64,000 nt of DNA from the NCBI GenBank assembly GCA_041744575.1, contig JBGTKP010000008.1:62001-126000 (forward strand). Direction: 5' to 3'. Of the stretch, positions 1 through 9,457 are shown one piece after another (positions within the stretch are counted from its first letter, which is position 1; each line of letters opens with the position of its first letter). A program made the translations under genes and the position numbers. The stretch comes from JTS-RE37 sp041744575. Lineage in GTDB: Bacteria; Bacteroidota; Bacteroidia; Flavobacteriales; Flavobacteriaceae. Below the pieces are notes generated by a model that was not told the DNA's origin, did no database searches, and saw only the letters and a list, made by a program, of their open reading frames with translations.

Positions 1-2
1 TG

Positions 3-665
3 CCTGATAAAAGAGGCTCTGTAACCGGAGTGCTTTATAAATCTGGCACTAAATATCAGGTGATCATCAGGGATACCACGGACATCCATTTTTCCCGGAA
101 TCGATGCAATGAGGTTGATGAAATGACAAGTTCCAGTGAAGTGTATATTTCGGAGCTGGCAGACCCGGAAAATGATACCGGTGCCCGCTTTGCAGAGTTG
201 TACAATGCCGGAATTGAGACAATTTCTCTACAAGGATGGCACCTCATAAGGTTTACCAATGACAATCAGGAAGCGGGGAATTTCACAGACCTGACCGGCA
301 GTGTAATAGCTCCCGGTCAAACACTGATATTAGCGCCTGATGCTGAGACCTTCGAAGCAGTGTACGGTTTTGCTCCTGACATAGATACTGGCGCGAATAG
401 CCCTGCCGATTCTAATGGGGATGACAATTTGCAACTGGTAGATGGATTTGGCACGGTGATCGACACCTTTGGACGGATTGGCGAGGATGGTTCCGGAACA
501 GACCATGAGTTTGAAAATGGTCGGGCGCAGCGCCATCCGGATATCAATCTTGCGAACGTGGAATATGACTTTTCAGAATGGACCATCTATAATGATACGG
601 GTGCGGCCGGAACCATGAACAACCCACGGCAGGCCCCAATGGACTTTACCCCTGGTCAGAGATAA
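3..665 (+). CDS. DUF5689-like/lamin-tail domain protein, 3' part only
   Basis: The frame is open to the left window edge, so the N-terminus is missing; a GTG at 30 is probably internal. The first visible residues (PDKRGSVTGVLYKSG, then IIRDTTDI) resemble the end of a DUF5689 domain, seen in secreted Bacteroidota proteins. A lamin-tail-domain-like stretch follows: YISELADPEND, FAELYNAG, then LQGWHLIRF and a GTVIDTFGRIGEDG segment. Such proteins are exported and often accompany nucleases or cell-surface adhesins. The stop lies one base from the stop of the convergent response regulator. Function beyond the domains is not visible here; domain calls are from motif memory. Confidence 0.7.
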   Translation, partial: PDKRGSVTGVLYKSGTKYQVIIRDTTDIHFSRNRCNEVDEMTSSSEVYISELADPENDTGARFAELYNAGIETISLQGWHLIRFTNDNQEAGNFTDLTGSVIAPGQTLILAPDAETFEAVYGFAPDIDTGANSPADSNGDDNLQLVDGFGTVIDTFGRIGEDGSGTDHEFENGRAQRHPDINLANVEYDFSEWTIYNDTGAAGTMNNPRQAPMDFTPGQR

Positions 666-666
666 T

Positions 667-1089
667 TCAGGCCTGTGTATGGGATTCCATCACCAACCTG
701 AGATCCCTTTGAGAAACAGGTTTCAAAATATATTCATGAACCTGCGAATATTCTTTCACCCGCTCATGATCCCTAGGATCTATTGAAGAACTTATAATGT
801 TAATAGAGGTTTGACCTATATGGACAGAAGGAAGCTTGATAAAATTGTCCAGAAATTCCCAGCCGTTCATCACCGGCATGTTCAGATCGAGAAAAATGAC
901 TTCAGGAAAGGATTCCCCGGCACGTACCATTTCATGAAAAGCATTGATGGCATCCCTTCCATTGTTGAAAACCAGGATACGATCACTGAATTGGAGTTCC
1001 TGCATCATACGTTTGGTCCCGTAAATAATAATCGGGTCATCATCAATAATGCAGGCAGTTGAAATCTTATTCATACTATTATTTTTCAT
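667..1089 (-). CDS. Single-domain response regulator (REC only)
   Basis: A 140-residue receiver domain with no output domain. The acidic pocket is D16-D18, the phospho-acceptor is D68 in FLDLNMPVMNG, the conserved Ser/Thr lies around S100-S102, and K123 in ILKPVS is the invariant lysine. CheY-like proteins of this type in Bacteroidota usually pass phosphate between kinases or bind a partner protein rather than DNA. No histidine kinase is adjacent, so the partner is unknown. Two in-frame ATGs (residues 1 and 6) could serve as start. It is convergent with the lamin-tail gene. Confidence 0.88.
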   Translation of the reverse strand: MKNNSMNKISTACIIDDDPIIIYGTKRMMQELQFSDRILVFNNGRDAINAFHEMVRAGESFPEVIFLDLNMPVMNGWEFLDNFIKLPSVHIGQTSINIISSSIDPRDHERVKEYSQVHEYILKPVSQRDLRLVMESHTQA

Positions 1090-1735
1090 TAAGCCTGCAC
1101 GGTCTGCCGCTTCATCAACAGATCTTGTGACAGGATGTTCCCTTCTGTATTTTAATGTTTCCCAGTGATACTTTTAATTCGTCTATGTGGCATTGGCTGC
1201 TTTATTTAAAAATGCCTGAAATTACAGGTCCAACCACTTTCTTACAATAACTTGCACTTGGATAATGATCATATCAACCCATGTTATAATGGGCACATTG
1301 ATGATTCACTACCAAGATTTATCCGTCTCCCCCGATTTGTGAAATAAATTGATGCGGTTAGGTGGTATGGTGCAAACATACCTGCAGAACCGGATCTGAT
1401 CAAGTCAGGGAGTTGAAGCATCCTATTATAATAAACACCCATAGGGGATTCCTTATACAGATTCTTTTAATTCAGAGCTCAATAGCAATAACTCCTGCTA
1501 TAGTCTGTAAATTAACGGAAATTACCCGACTATATTGTAGGCAATACCCCTCAATGCATAGAGGATACCCTTAAATTGCCAACGGCTTTTTCCTGACAGG
1601 AGGATTGATGCAGTGAGGGGGATAGAAGATACTTATGAATGGATAGCTTATAAGTATTATCTGTAATAATATTCCTGTTATTATAACCGTAGTTTTAGAG
1701 GAACCTGCAATAAATACAAAGAAAACTTTTATACA
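1090..1735. other. Long gene-free region between response regulator and catalase
   Basis: About 645 bases without a credible gene. The only open frame of note (1362-1574) has no recognisable sequence and a low-complexity start. A weak hairpin (CCCAT/ATGGG, 1278-1293) and an 8-bp inverted repeat, ATACTTAT at 1629-1636 with ATAAGTAT at 1650-1657, are present. The second lies about 80 bases upstream of the catalase ATG and could be an operator. I see no canonical TAnnTTTG box close to the catalase start. Confidence 0.5.
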
Positions 1736-3229
1736 ATGAAAAATAAATTAACAACGACAGCCGGAGCTCCGGTAACGAACAACCAGCGTTCGCAAACGGC
1801 TGGTTTTAGGGGTCCAGTACTGATGCAGGATTACAAGTTATTTGAAAAGCTGGCCCATCAGAACAGGGAACGCATCCCTGAACGCGTGGTTCATGCCAAG
1901 GGATGGGGTGCTATAGGCACATTTACAGTAACAAACGATATAAGCAAATACACCAGGGCCAAACTTTTTGATACTGTAGGAAAGAAGACCGAAATGATTG
2001 CCAGATTCAGTACTGTAGCCGGGGAATTGGGAGCATCTGATACGGAACGGGATGTAAGGGGCTTTTCATTGAAATTCTATACTGAGGAAGGAAATTGGGA
2101 TCTTGTTGGGAACAATACGCCAGTATTCTTTCTGCGTGACGGTTACAAATTTCCTGACTTTATCCATACACAGAAGAGACATCCTATGACTAACCTTCGT
2201 TCTCCTGAGGCCATGTGGGATTACTGGTCTTTATCCCCTGAAAGTTTGCACCAGGTGACCATATTGATGTCAGACAGGGGCATACCTACCTCACCCATGC
2301 ATATGAATGGTTATGGATCACACACCTTTTCCTTTTGGAATAAAGATGGAGAGAGATTTTGGGTCAAGTTTCATATGAAAACACAACAAGGGCACGAGCA
2401 TTACACCAATTCAGAAGCCGCTGAGGTAACCGGGAAAAGTCGTGAAAAATATCAGGAGGAACTTTTTGGAGCCATCTCAGAAAGCAGATTTCCCAAGTGG
2501 ACTATGAAAGTTCAGATCATGCCCGAAGCCGATGCTGAAAAAACACCGTACAACCCATTTGACCTGACCAAAGTCTGGCCTCACGGGGATTATCCGTTGA
2601 TCGAGGTGGGGGAAATAGAATTGAATCGCAATCCAGAGAACTACTGGCAGTACATCGAAAATGCTGCGTATTCTCCTTCCAATGTAGTTCCAGGCATCGG
2701 ATTTTCTCCGGATAAGGTTTTGCAGGCCCGTATATTTGCCTATGCCGATGCCCACAGATACCGCCTTGGAACCCATTATGAAGCGTTACCGGTAAATGCG
2801 CCAAAGAATGGCGTCAGCCATTACCATAAAGATGGAGCCATGCGTTTCTTTTCAAATGATTTTGGAACACCGGATGCTTACTATGAACCGAATACAAAAG
2901 GGGGACCTGTCGAAGATCACAGCTTTGAAGAGCCCCCAATGAAAATTAGCGGAGATGTGCGGCGGTATGAGGAAAATGACACTTTCGGGGAATACAAACA
3001 ACCTGGAGATCTCTTCCGCCTGTTCAATCAGGATCAGAGAGACCGGTTGTTCAACAACATAGCGGAGGCCATGGAAGGAGTATCACCGGAAATAGTTGCC
3101 CGACAGCTAAAGCATTTCTATGCCGCTGATCCGGCGTATGGGGAAGGTGTCCGACAGGCACTCCGCGGTTATGATGATTCGACCATAGATCCGAACTCCA
3201 ATGTGCTTCCTGAAGAGGTAGGCGCATAA
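1736..3229 (+). CDS. katA: Monofunctional heme catalase
   Basis: Converts hydrogen peroxide to water and oxygen. The 497-residue length fits the small-subunit (clade 3) catalases. Distal His53 lies in RVVHAKG and Asn126 in DLVGNNTPVFFLRD; the proximal heme ligand should be Tyr336 in RIFAYADAHRYRLG. The usual Asp-Thr after that Tyr is Asp-Ala here, a mild deviation. There is no signal peptide, so it is cytoplasmic. A terminator hairpin follows directly and an ankyrin-repeat gene comes next, an arrangement known from other bacteria where the ankyrin protein supports catalase activity. The symbol is by family; katA and katE naming varies. Confidence 0.95.
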   Translation: MKNKLTTTAGAPVTNNQRSQTAGFRGPVLMQDYKLFEKLAHQNRERIPERVVHAKGWGAIGTFTVTNDISKYTRAKLFDTVGKKTEMIARFSTVAGELGASDTERDVRGFSLKFYTEEGNWDLVGNNTPVFFLRDGYKFPDFIHTQKRHPMTNLRSPEAMWDYWSLSPESLHQVTILMSDRGIPTSPMHMNGYGSHTFSFWNKDGERFWVKFHMKTQQGHEHYTNSEAAEVTGKSREKYQEELFGAISESRFPKWTMKVQIMPEADAEKTPYNPFDLTKVWPHGDYPLIEVGEIELNRNPENYWQYIENAAYSPSNVVPGIGFSPDKVLQARIFAYADAHRYRLGTHYEALPVNAPKNGVSHYHKDGAMRFFSNDFGTPDAYYEPNTKGGPVEDHSFEEPPMKISGDVRRYEENDTFGEYKQPGDLFRLFNQDQRDRLFNNIAEAMEGVSPEIVARQLKHFYAADPAYGEGVRQALRGYDDSTIDPNSNVLPEEVGA

Positions 3230-3249
3230 TAGATGCAGATGATACATTG

Positions 3250-3286
3250 CTGCCATATTCCTGCTCCGGAGTATGGCAGTTTTTTT
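3250..3286 (+). terminator. Terminator after catalase
   Basis: CTGCCATA (3250-3257) pairs perfectly with TATGGCAG (3272-3279) and is followed by a run of seven T (3280-3286). It sits between the catalase stop and the ankyrin ATG, so the ankyrin gene may be read through only partly. Confidence 0.8.
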
Positions 3287-3301
3287 ATACATTTAGAGGT
3301 A

Positions 3302-3781
3302 ATGAAAGACGAAGTATCCAGTTTCTTCAATGACATCCGCGAGGGAAACCTGTCCATGGTAAGGCAATATCTTGACAAAAAACCAGGTCTTGTAAATTCA
3401 AGGGACCAGCGTGGATCTTCAGCCCTGATCCTGGCCACCTACTACAATCATGCTGATGTCGCCGCTTATTTGCTTGAGAAAGGAGCCCATATTGATGAGC
3501 AAGATGCTTCCGGCAATACGGCACTGATGGGCGTTTGCTTTAAAGGGTATGATGGTCTGGCTAAAATACTGATATCCTATGGAGCTGATGTAAACGCACG
3601 GAATGCCATGGGTGCAACCTGCCTCATCTTTGCAGCCACTTTCAACAGGGAAAATATGGTCAGGCTTCTCGTTTCAAACGGTGCGGATATAGGAGCAAAA
3701 GATGCCCGCGGAAATACGGCCCTGGATCATGCGCGTATGCAGGGATTGACTCCCCTTATCGCACTGCTGGAAGACCAATAA
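3302..3781 (+). CDS. Ankyrin-repeat protein
   Basis: A 159-residue protein with about four ankyrin repeats; typical repeat cores are SALILATYYNHADVAAYLL and GNTALMGVCFKGYDGLAKIL. I start it at the ATG at 3302 rather than the upstream in-frame ATG at 3233, because the upstream part would be read through the terminator hairpin and has no ankyrin character. No signal peptide is visible, so it is probably cytoplasmic. In Pseudomonas, an ankyrin protein encoded next to a catalase is needed for full catalase activity; the same role is likely here but is inferred from position only. Confidence 0.85.
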   Translation: MKDEVSSFFNDIREGNLSMVRQYLDKKPGLVNSRDQRGSSALILATYYNHADVAAYLLEKGAHIDEQDASGNTALMGVCFKGYDGLAKILISYGADVNARNAMGATCLIFAATFNRENMVRLLVSNGADIGAKDARGNTALDHARMQGLTPLIALLEDQ

Positions 3782-3796
3782 ATAGTCGAAACTGCT

Positions 3797-4570
3797 ATGG
3801 GAGAATCACTGGAACTGGCTCTGTTGCAAAAAGAACTAACCTGGCATAACCCTAAGCTGAACCGGGAAATGTTTGCAAGGGAACTGGCCGAACTGCCTGA
3901 GAGCACCGGCCTTGCCGTTTTGCCTGAAATGTTCAGTACCGGCTTTACAATGTCTCCCGAAGCAATGGATCCGGCCGAAGGGGAGAGGACACTGGATTGG
4001 ATGTGTGCAACAGCCAAAAACCTCGGTTTTGCACTAACCGGGAGCATTATGTTTCCAGAAAACAATAAATATACCAATCGTTTGTTTTTTATTTTTCCTG
4101 ATGGAAACTATTCGTTCTATGACAAGAGACATCTCTTCACCCTTGCGGGTGAAAATGAGGCTTATGATGCAGGATATCGGAGGCTGGTCATTGACTACCG
4201 TGGATTCAGAATTTGCCCTTTGGTCTGCTATGACCTACGTTTCCCAGTATGGGCACGGAATACTGATGATTATGACGTCTTACTCTGCGTGGCCAATTGG
4301 CCGGCTCCAAGAATTTCGGCCTGGGATATCCTGCTCAGGGCGCGTGCCATTGAGAATGTGGCATATTGTGTTGGGGTAAACAGGGTTGGAAGTGATGCGA
4401 ATGGATATGAATATCCGGGGCATTCGGCGGTGTACGACTGCTTAGGAAACCAAATGGTATATTCTGATAAATCGGCTAAACTTCATGTTACCCTTACCCG
4501 TAGCCATATCACGGAGATTCGCACAAAGTTACGGTTTCTGGAAGATCGCGACTCATTTGTTATTCAATGA
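3797..4570 (+). CDS. Nitrilase-superfamily omega-amidase, YafV-like
   Basis: A 257-residue carbon-nitrogen hydrolase. The Glu-Lys-Cys triad is E44 in VLPEMFSTGF, K110 in YDKRHLF and C144 in PLVCYDLRFP. The FSTGFTM and CYDLRFPVWARN stretches match the YafV/omega-amidase branch, which hydrolyses alpha-ketoglutaramate or alpha-ketosuccinamate to the keto acid and ammonia (metabolite repair of transamination products). It starts 16 bases after the ankyrin gene on the same strand. The 3' end overlaps the convergent lipoprotein gene by 11 bases. Confidence 0.88.
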   Translation: MGESLELALLQKELTWHNPKLNREMFARELAELPESTGLAVLPEMFSTGFTMSPEAMDPAEGERTLDWMCATAKNLGFALTGSIMFPENNKYTNRLFFIFPDGNYSFYDKRHLFTLAGENEAYDAGYRRLVIDYRGFRICPLVCYDLRFPVWARNTDDYDVLLCVANWPAPRISAWDILLRARAIENVAYCVGVNRVGSDANGYEYPGHSAVYDCLGNQMVYSDKSAKLHVTLTRSHITEIRTKLRFLEDRDSFVIQ

Positions 4571-6179
4571 CAAATGTTTCTTCCAGTTCCCAATTGGCCC
4601 TTACCTCCAGTTCTTTATTATAATAAACAACACGTTCAGGTAATCGCCTGGCAAGATAGTTTCCGGTATCCCACTTTCCATTTTTATTGGTGTCTACAAT
4701 CACACGAACCAGATATTTTCCGGGATCAATGGAATTAAATTCCAACGAGCGGGGCTCAGAAGCATAGATCTCGCGCATAACCACCCCTTTGTCATTGGTG
4801 AGTTGGATAATCAGGGGATAAGATAATTCGCCGGTAATCTGAAGCCGTAGGTTGCCGTAATCCGCAGAACTGCCGGTTGTCAGTCTTATATTCAACGTAT
4901 CATTGGTATTATTGAAGAAATCTGAAATAGCCCCGGGCAGCAGGTCAATGCTATAATTTTCATTGGCCTCCTTTTTAAAATCCATAGTCAGGCGGTTTTG
5001 AACGCTATCCATTGAGAAGGCCACTGTCACTGGCAGGGAGTCATTATTTCGCATTGAAATCCTGGACGTATCGGTTGCCACAATGGGAATATTGGCAGCA
5101 ATGTAAAAGTCCTCTTCAACGCTTATTGATCCCCGGTGGCTGGGATTAAGGACAAGGGAATCTGCAGCAAGCTTTCTGGTCTTAACAGAGAAGGTATCAA
5201 TCTGGGATTTATGCTGGTTTGTAACTGTAAAAACTATGGAATCGGCCGAAAAAGGCGTAAACCAGTAATTCAGCGTATCCTTTCCGGGCTCACGGCTTAT
5301 TAGTGTTTTCACGGAATCCGGTAAGGAGTTCAAAGGGGAAATCGTTGGCTCATCCTCAGGACCTCCGGAATAACCGAATATTATTTTATTGGAGGCGGCA
5401 TAATTTGGTGGGGACGCACTATAATCAGGTACCTCTTTAAAAAGCGTCAATAAGAAAACAGTATCGGTTGGAAGGTGGACGGTATCTTCAATAAATCCTA
5501 TTTTATCTGTTTTCTGATTAAAAATATTATTCTTGTCCGCATCCTTTAAGGCGAACAGGGCATAGGATCCTGCTTTCAGATAATTGAGCTGGAAAATGGT
5601 ATTGCTGTCCAGGGTATTGGTGATATAATTCGGCGGAGTTTTATAGATGGATGAATCAGAATATGCAGTGTCAATTTCATAAAGCATTACGCTGACATAA
5701 GGGTCGGCGGTCTTATTAAAAGCATCTTTTACGACCCCGGAAAGGGTGAGAGAATCTATATAGGTTCCGGTAGAAAACACATAGCTGAACAGTGGGTTCG
5801 GATTGCCTTCGTTATTATCCACAATGCTCTCCCCAAAATTGAAGGTGTAGGTGGTGTTTTCCCGCAAGGTATCTTTGATCAGTATCTCTACATATTTGCT
5901 GGCACCTCCCTGCGGACTGATTTGTGGGGTATTCTTCAACGGGGGTGAAACAATGAGCTGATTCTGAATATCTTCGAGGGTAATGTATTCGTCAAAGTAG
6001 AGGCGGATCCTTTTCGCGTTGAATTCTGTTGTCAGATTGGGAGGTTCGGCTCTCACCAATACGGGAGAGGTGATATCTTTTGGCCCTCCGGTGGGATTTC
6101 CTCTCCTGGCACATTGCCAAAGTGCCAGCATCAGAAATAATAGAAAAAGCAAAGCAAAAAACCGGTTAATCAGAATCAT
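4560..6179 (-). CDS. Ig-like domain lipoprotein
   Basis: A 539-residue lipoprotein: hydrophobic N-terminal helix ending in the lipobox-like ALWQC, with Cys23 as the lipid-modified residue, then an Arg-Arg-Gly and Gly/Pro-rich linker. Residues about 38-135 look like a Bacterial Ig-like (SbsA-type) domain; TSPVLVRAEPPN and YVFSTGTYIDSLTLSG are typical. The remainder is beta-rich with a carboxypeptidase-regulatory-like segment. It is widespread in Flavobacteriia with no assigned function. Presumably anchored in the outer or inner membrane facing the periplasm. Confidence 0.8.
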   Translation of the reverse strand: MILINRFFALLFLLFLMLALWQCARRGNPTGGPKDITSPVLVRAEPPNLTTEFNAKRIRLYFDEYITLEDIQNQLIVSPPLKNTPQISPQGGASKYVEILIKDTLRENTTYTFNFGESIVDNNEGNPNPLFSYVFSTGTYIDSLTLSGVVKDAFNKTADPYVSVMLYEIDTAYSDSSIYKTPPNYITNTLDSNTIFQLNYLKAGSYALFALKDADKNNIFNQKTDKIGFIEDTVHLPTDTVFLLTLFKEVPDYSASPPNYAASNKIIFGYSGGPEDEPTISPLNSLPDSVKTLISREPGKDTLNYWFTPFSADSIVFTVTNQHKSQIDTFSVKTRKLAADSLVLNPSHRGSISVEEDFYIAANIPIVATDTSRISMRNNDSLPVTVAFSMDSVQNRLTMDFKKEANENYSIDLLPGAISDFFNNTNDTLNIRLTTGSSADYGNLRLQITGELSYPLIIQLTNDKGVVMREIYASEPRSLEFNSIDPGKYLVRVIVDTNKNGKWDTGNYLARRLPERVVYYNKELEVRANWELEETFVIE

Positions 6180-6228
6180 ATGGACCTGTTATGCGGCAAA
6201 GAAACGACTATTTTACTTATTCGTAAAA

Positions 6229-6933
6229 TCAAGGCACAACGGCCATGGCTGCAATGGATACAGATACTCTCGGGACCTGAAGTAAGGTGTTGGCACACGC
6301 TTCAAGGGTGGCACCGGTTGTTATGACGTCATCTACCAACAGCACAGACGTACCTTCCGGCAGAATGGCATCACTCAACCCAAATAATTCATTGTTTGCC
6401 TGCCACCTGGAAAATCGGCTTTTGGTGGTCTGTGTTCGACTGTTGATTTTCTTCACAAGGATATCCTCCCTATATTCCGCATCCAGGTGAAATGCCAGAC
6501 GTTTGCCAAAGGCGGCAACCTGATTGTATCCCCTTTTTCGAAATTTTCTCCTGTGAAGTGGTACCGGAATGACCATATCAAAATCAAATGTTGCAGAAGG
6601 GGCATCTTTCAAGCATTGTCCAAACCAATCACCTAAAAATATACCAATTGGTTCCTGATTTTTATATTTGAGGTAGTGAATCATGTTTTGCACAATTCCC
6701 TGCTCGGTATAATATAGGAAAGCGGCTGCATTTTTTATGTCCGCCCGGCCATAAAAAATGCGATCTACTCTGTTCTCCTCCGAGAAATCGAAGTCGGTAA
6801 GTGGCAACTGGTTCCGACAAAGCGTACAGAGCAGATGCTCTCCTCGATTTAAACGCACATTACATCCAAAACACAACTTGGGCAATAGGATCGTGTTGAT
6901 ATCATTTAGTATATTTGATTGCCTGGAATTCAT
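6229..6933 (-). CDS. comF: ComF-family phosphoribosyltransferase-like protein
   Basis: 234 residues. The N-terminal zinc knuckle has C21, C24, C36 and C39 (CFGC, CTLC); the C-terminal type I phosphoribosyltransferase fold has the PRPP-binding loop VLLVDDVITTGATL (197-210). The VIPVPLHRRKFRKRGYNQ segment is diagnostic for ComF. In naturally competent bacteria ComF helps single-stranded DNA import; its role in flavobacteria is not established. It is divergent from the coiled-coil gene at 6977. Confidence 0.92.
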   Translation of the reverse strand: MNSRQSNILNDINTILLPKLCFGCNVRLNRGEHLLCTLCRNQLPLTDFDFSEENRVDRIFYGRADIKNAAAFLYYTEQGIVQNMIHYLKYKNQEPIGIFLGDWFGQCLKDAPSATFDFDMVIPVPLHRRKFRKRGYNQVAAFGKRLAFHLDAEYREDILVKKINSRTQTTKSRFSRWQANNELFGLSDAILPEGTSVLLVDDVITTGATLEACANTLLQVPRVSVSIAAMAVVP

Positions 6934-6976
6934 GAAGTCTTACTTATTTTCCTTCTTATAACTTAGCCCTTACTGC

Positions 6977-7873
6977 ATGGAGTTTCAAGATAACAAATTC
7001 AATTATAAAATCATCTTTGCTACTTTAATTGCGGTAATCATCGGTATTTTAATTGCTTTTTACTACAGTTACGCCCAATCCGAATCACAAATCGGTTACC
7101 TTGAACAGGAGAAAATGGTTTTGGTCAAGGATCTCACCATGATGAAGACGGAGGTGGACCGGCTCTCTGCAATGAATGAGGTGAATGAAATTGAATTACA
7201 GGATTCCAAATACCGCGTGCAACAACTGCTGGACTCTGTCGGGCGTCTTAATTTTACGGTAGGAAAGCTTCGGGAATACCAACGCGCATTGCGACAGTTG
7301 GAAGCCCAGCACGACAGTCTTAAACTCAAGAACAATTTCCTAAAGTACAACAATATGCTCATATCGGAAAAGTATGAGCAAACCCGGAAGATGATAGTGG
7401 ATTTGCGGGGCAAGAGCACAAACCTTGCGGAAACAGAGGCATTATTGAGAAAGAAGAATAAAGAACTCAATGAAGAGCTCAAGACCAAAAGCTATCTGAA
7501 AGTTCAGAATTCGGAAGGCAGTGGTTTCAGACTGCGCGGTGGAAAACCCATAAAGACCAACAAAGCTTCCACCATAGAGAAGTTAAGAGGATGTGTTACC
7601 ATCAACGGTAATCCAGAAATTAAGGGGGAAGAAAGGGTACTGTATTTCCAATTTCTGGGTCCCAATATGGGTGTAGTTGAGGACAATGCCAATATTATCT
7701 CCGTCAACGGCAACATCTATAGTAAAAGGGTCGAGATCATTTACCGGGGAGAAGAATTATACGTCTGTGATTTCATCACGATCCCTGAAGGCTCGCTCGC
7801 CGAAGGCACCTATACCCTGAATGTTTTTGAGGACGAAAAACTACTGACTACCTCCGAATTTGAATTGAAATAA
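6977..7873 (+). CDS. Membrane-anchored coiled-coil protein, function unknown
   Basis: 298 residues: a short cytoplasmic start, one transmembrane helix (about residues 10-33, FATLIAVIIGILIAFYYS), then a long heptad-rich coiled coil (about 35-165) and a compact beta-rich C-terminal domain (about 195-298) containing two cysteines. I do not recognise a named family; similar proteins sit beside comF and glyS in other flavobacteria as far as I recall. Topology suggests the coiled coil and C-terminal domain lie in the periplasm. Could be a structural or envelope-spanning factor. Confidence 0.75.
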   Translation: MEFQDNKFNYKIIFATLIAVIIGILIAFYYSYAQSESQIGYLEQEKMVLVKDLTMMKTEVDRLSAMNEVNEIELQDSKYRVQQLLDSVGRLNFTVGKLREYQRALRQLEAQHDSLKLKNNFLKYNNMLISEKYEQTRKMIVDLRGKSTNLAETEALLRKKNKELNEELKTKSYLKVQNSEGSGFRLRGGKPIKTNKASTIEKLRGCVTINGNPEIKGEERVLYFQFLGPNMGVVEDNANIISVNGNIYSKRVEIIYRGEELYVCDFITIPEGSLAEGTYTLNVFEDEKLLTTSEFELK

Positions 7874-7898
7874 ATTCCTTCCTTCTTACCTAATATTC

Positions 7899-7906
7899 TA
7901 TTTTTG
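7899..7906 (+). promoter_or_regulatory. -7 promoter element of glyS
   Basis: TATTTTTG fits the Bacteroidota consensus TAnnTTTG. It ends 4 bases before the ATG of glyS, so transcription should begin at or next to the start codon. Confidence 0.6.
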
Positions 7907-7910
7907 CCGG

Positions 7911-9452
7911 ATGGCAGATCAAGAACTTGCGTTTAAAAAAGTCATATCCCATGCCAAAGAGTATGGCTATGTCGTGCAATCCAGTGAAATATATGACGGG
8001 CTGAATGCTGTATATGACTACACCCAGAACGGGGCAGCCTTAAAAAAGAATATCAGGGAATACTGGTGGATGGCCATGGTCCAGTTGAATGAGAATATCG
8101 TCGGAATCGATGCGGCCATCCTGATGCATCCAACCACATGGAAAGCATCCGGGCACGTCGATGCTTTCAATGATCCGCTGATAGATAACAAAGATTCGAA
8201 AAAAAGATACAGAGCAGATGTTCTGGTGGAAGACTATGTCGCAAAATTAGAGGATAAGATCAACAAGGAAGTTGAAAAGGCAGAAAGCCGGTTCGGCCCT
8301 TCTTTTGATCAGAAACATTTTATGGTCACCAATCCCAGGGTGATGGGTTACCTTGAAAGATCCCGCGAAATACTTGATCGTCTTGCTAAATCATTAGCCG
8401 CAGAGGATCTTCAGGATGTCAGGAACCTGATTGAAGAACTGGAAATCACCTGTCCTATTTCCGGATCCCGTAACTGGACGGAGGTAAAGCAATTCAACCT
8501 GATGTTCGGGACCAAACTTGGCGCTTCCGCGGATCACAGCATGGACCTCTATCTCCGGCCCGAAACTGCGCAAGGAATTTTTGTCAATTTCCTCAACGTT
8601 CAAAAGCCAGGCCGTCTTAAAATACCATTTGGTATTGCGCAGGTTGGGAAGGCCTTCAGAAACGAAATCGTTGCCCGTCAATTTATTTTCAGGATGCGGG
8701 AATTCGAGCAAATGGAAATGCAATTCTTCATCAGACCAGGTTCACAAAAGGAATGGTACGAAAGATGGAAAGATCTAAGGATGAAATGGCATTTGTCGCT
8801 GGGACTTGGGAAAGAAAATTATAGGTTCCATGACCACGACAAGCTCGCCCATTACGCCGATGCCGCGGCAGATATTGAATTCAGGTTTCCCTTTGGTTTC
8901 AAGGAACTCGAGGGAATACATTCAAGAACAGATTTCGATCTGGTCAATCACGAAAAGTATTCGGGGAAGAAATTGCAGTATTTTGATCCGGAACTCAATG
9001 AAAGTTATGTCCCCTATGTGGTAGAAACCTCGATTGGTCTGGACAGGATGTTCCTTGCCGTACTCTCCAATTCCTATATGGAGGAGCAATTGGAAAATGG
9101 CTCATCAAGAGTGGTATTGCGCATACCTGCTGTCCTCGCCCCAACCAAGGCCGCGGTATTGCCGCTGGTGAAAAAGGACGGACTGCCTGAATGTGCGCAG
9201 AAAATTATTGACGAACTTAAGTGGGAATTTGCCGTTCAGTACGATGAAAAAGATGCGGTGGGCAGACGTTATCGCAGACAGGATGCAGCAGGAACGCCAT
9301 TTTGTATCACAGTAGACCATCAGACCCTGGAGGACCAAACGGTCACCCTTCGTCACAGGGATAGTATGGAACAGGAACGGATCCAGATAAAGGCTTTACA
9401 AAACACCATCCACCGTGCGGTAGATATGAAATATTGGCTCAATTCCATGTGA
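7911..9452 (+). CDS. glyS: Glycyl-tRNA synthetase (homodimeric type)
   Basis: Charges tRNA-Gly with glycine. The 513-residue single-chain protein is the eukaryote/archaea-like alpha2 type, not the alpha2beta2 type of E. coli. Class II signatures are present: GHVDAFNDP in the insertion, MDLYLRPETAQGIF and AFRNEIVARQFIFRMREFEQMEMQ around motif 2, and GLDRMFLA near motif 3. The anticodon-binding domain is at the C-terminus (VLAPTKAAVLPL onward). The start ATG at 7911 is preceded by a -7 box only 4 bases away. Confidence 0.97.
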   Translation: MADQELAFKKVISHAKEYGYVVQSSEIYDGLNAVYDYTQNGAALKKNIREYWWMAMVQLNENIVGIDAAILMHPTTWKASGHVDAFNDPLIDNKDSKKRYRADVLVEDYVAKLEDKINKEVEKAESRFGPSFDQKHFMVTNPRVMGYLERSREILDRLAKSLAAEDLQDVRNLIEELEITCPISGSRNWTEVKQFNLMFGTKLGASADHSMDLYLRPETAQGIFVNFLNVQKPGRLKIPFGIAQVGKAFRNEIVARQFIFRMREFEQMEMQFFIRPGSQKEWYERWKDLRMKWHLSLGLGKENYRFHDHDKLAHYADAAADIEFRFPFGFKELEGIHSRTDFDLVNHEKYSGKKLQYFDPELNESYVPYVVETSIGLDRMFLAVLSNSYMEEQLENGSSRVVLRIPAVLAPTKAAVLPLVKKDGLPECAQKIIDELKWEFAVQYDEKDAVGRRYRRQDAAGTPFCITVDHQTLEDQTVTLRHRDSMEQERIQIKALQNTIHRAVDMKYWLNSM

Positions 9453-9457
9453 GTCAT

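Noticed and set aside
1362..1574. 70-residue open frame upstream of the catalase gene
   Set aside because: No recognisable motif, odd composition and no promoter-like context; more likely chance.
3233..3301. Longer start for the ankyrin protein
   Set aside because: The extra 23 residues are encoded by the catalase terminator hairpin and do not look like ankyrin sequence.
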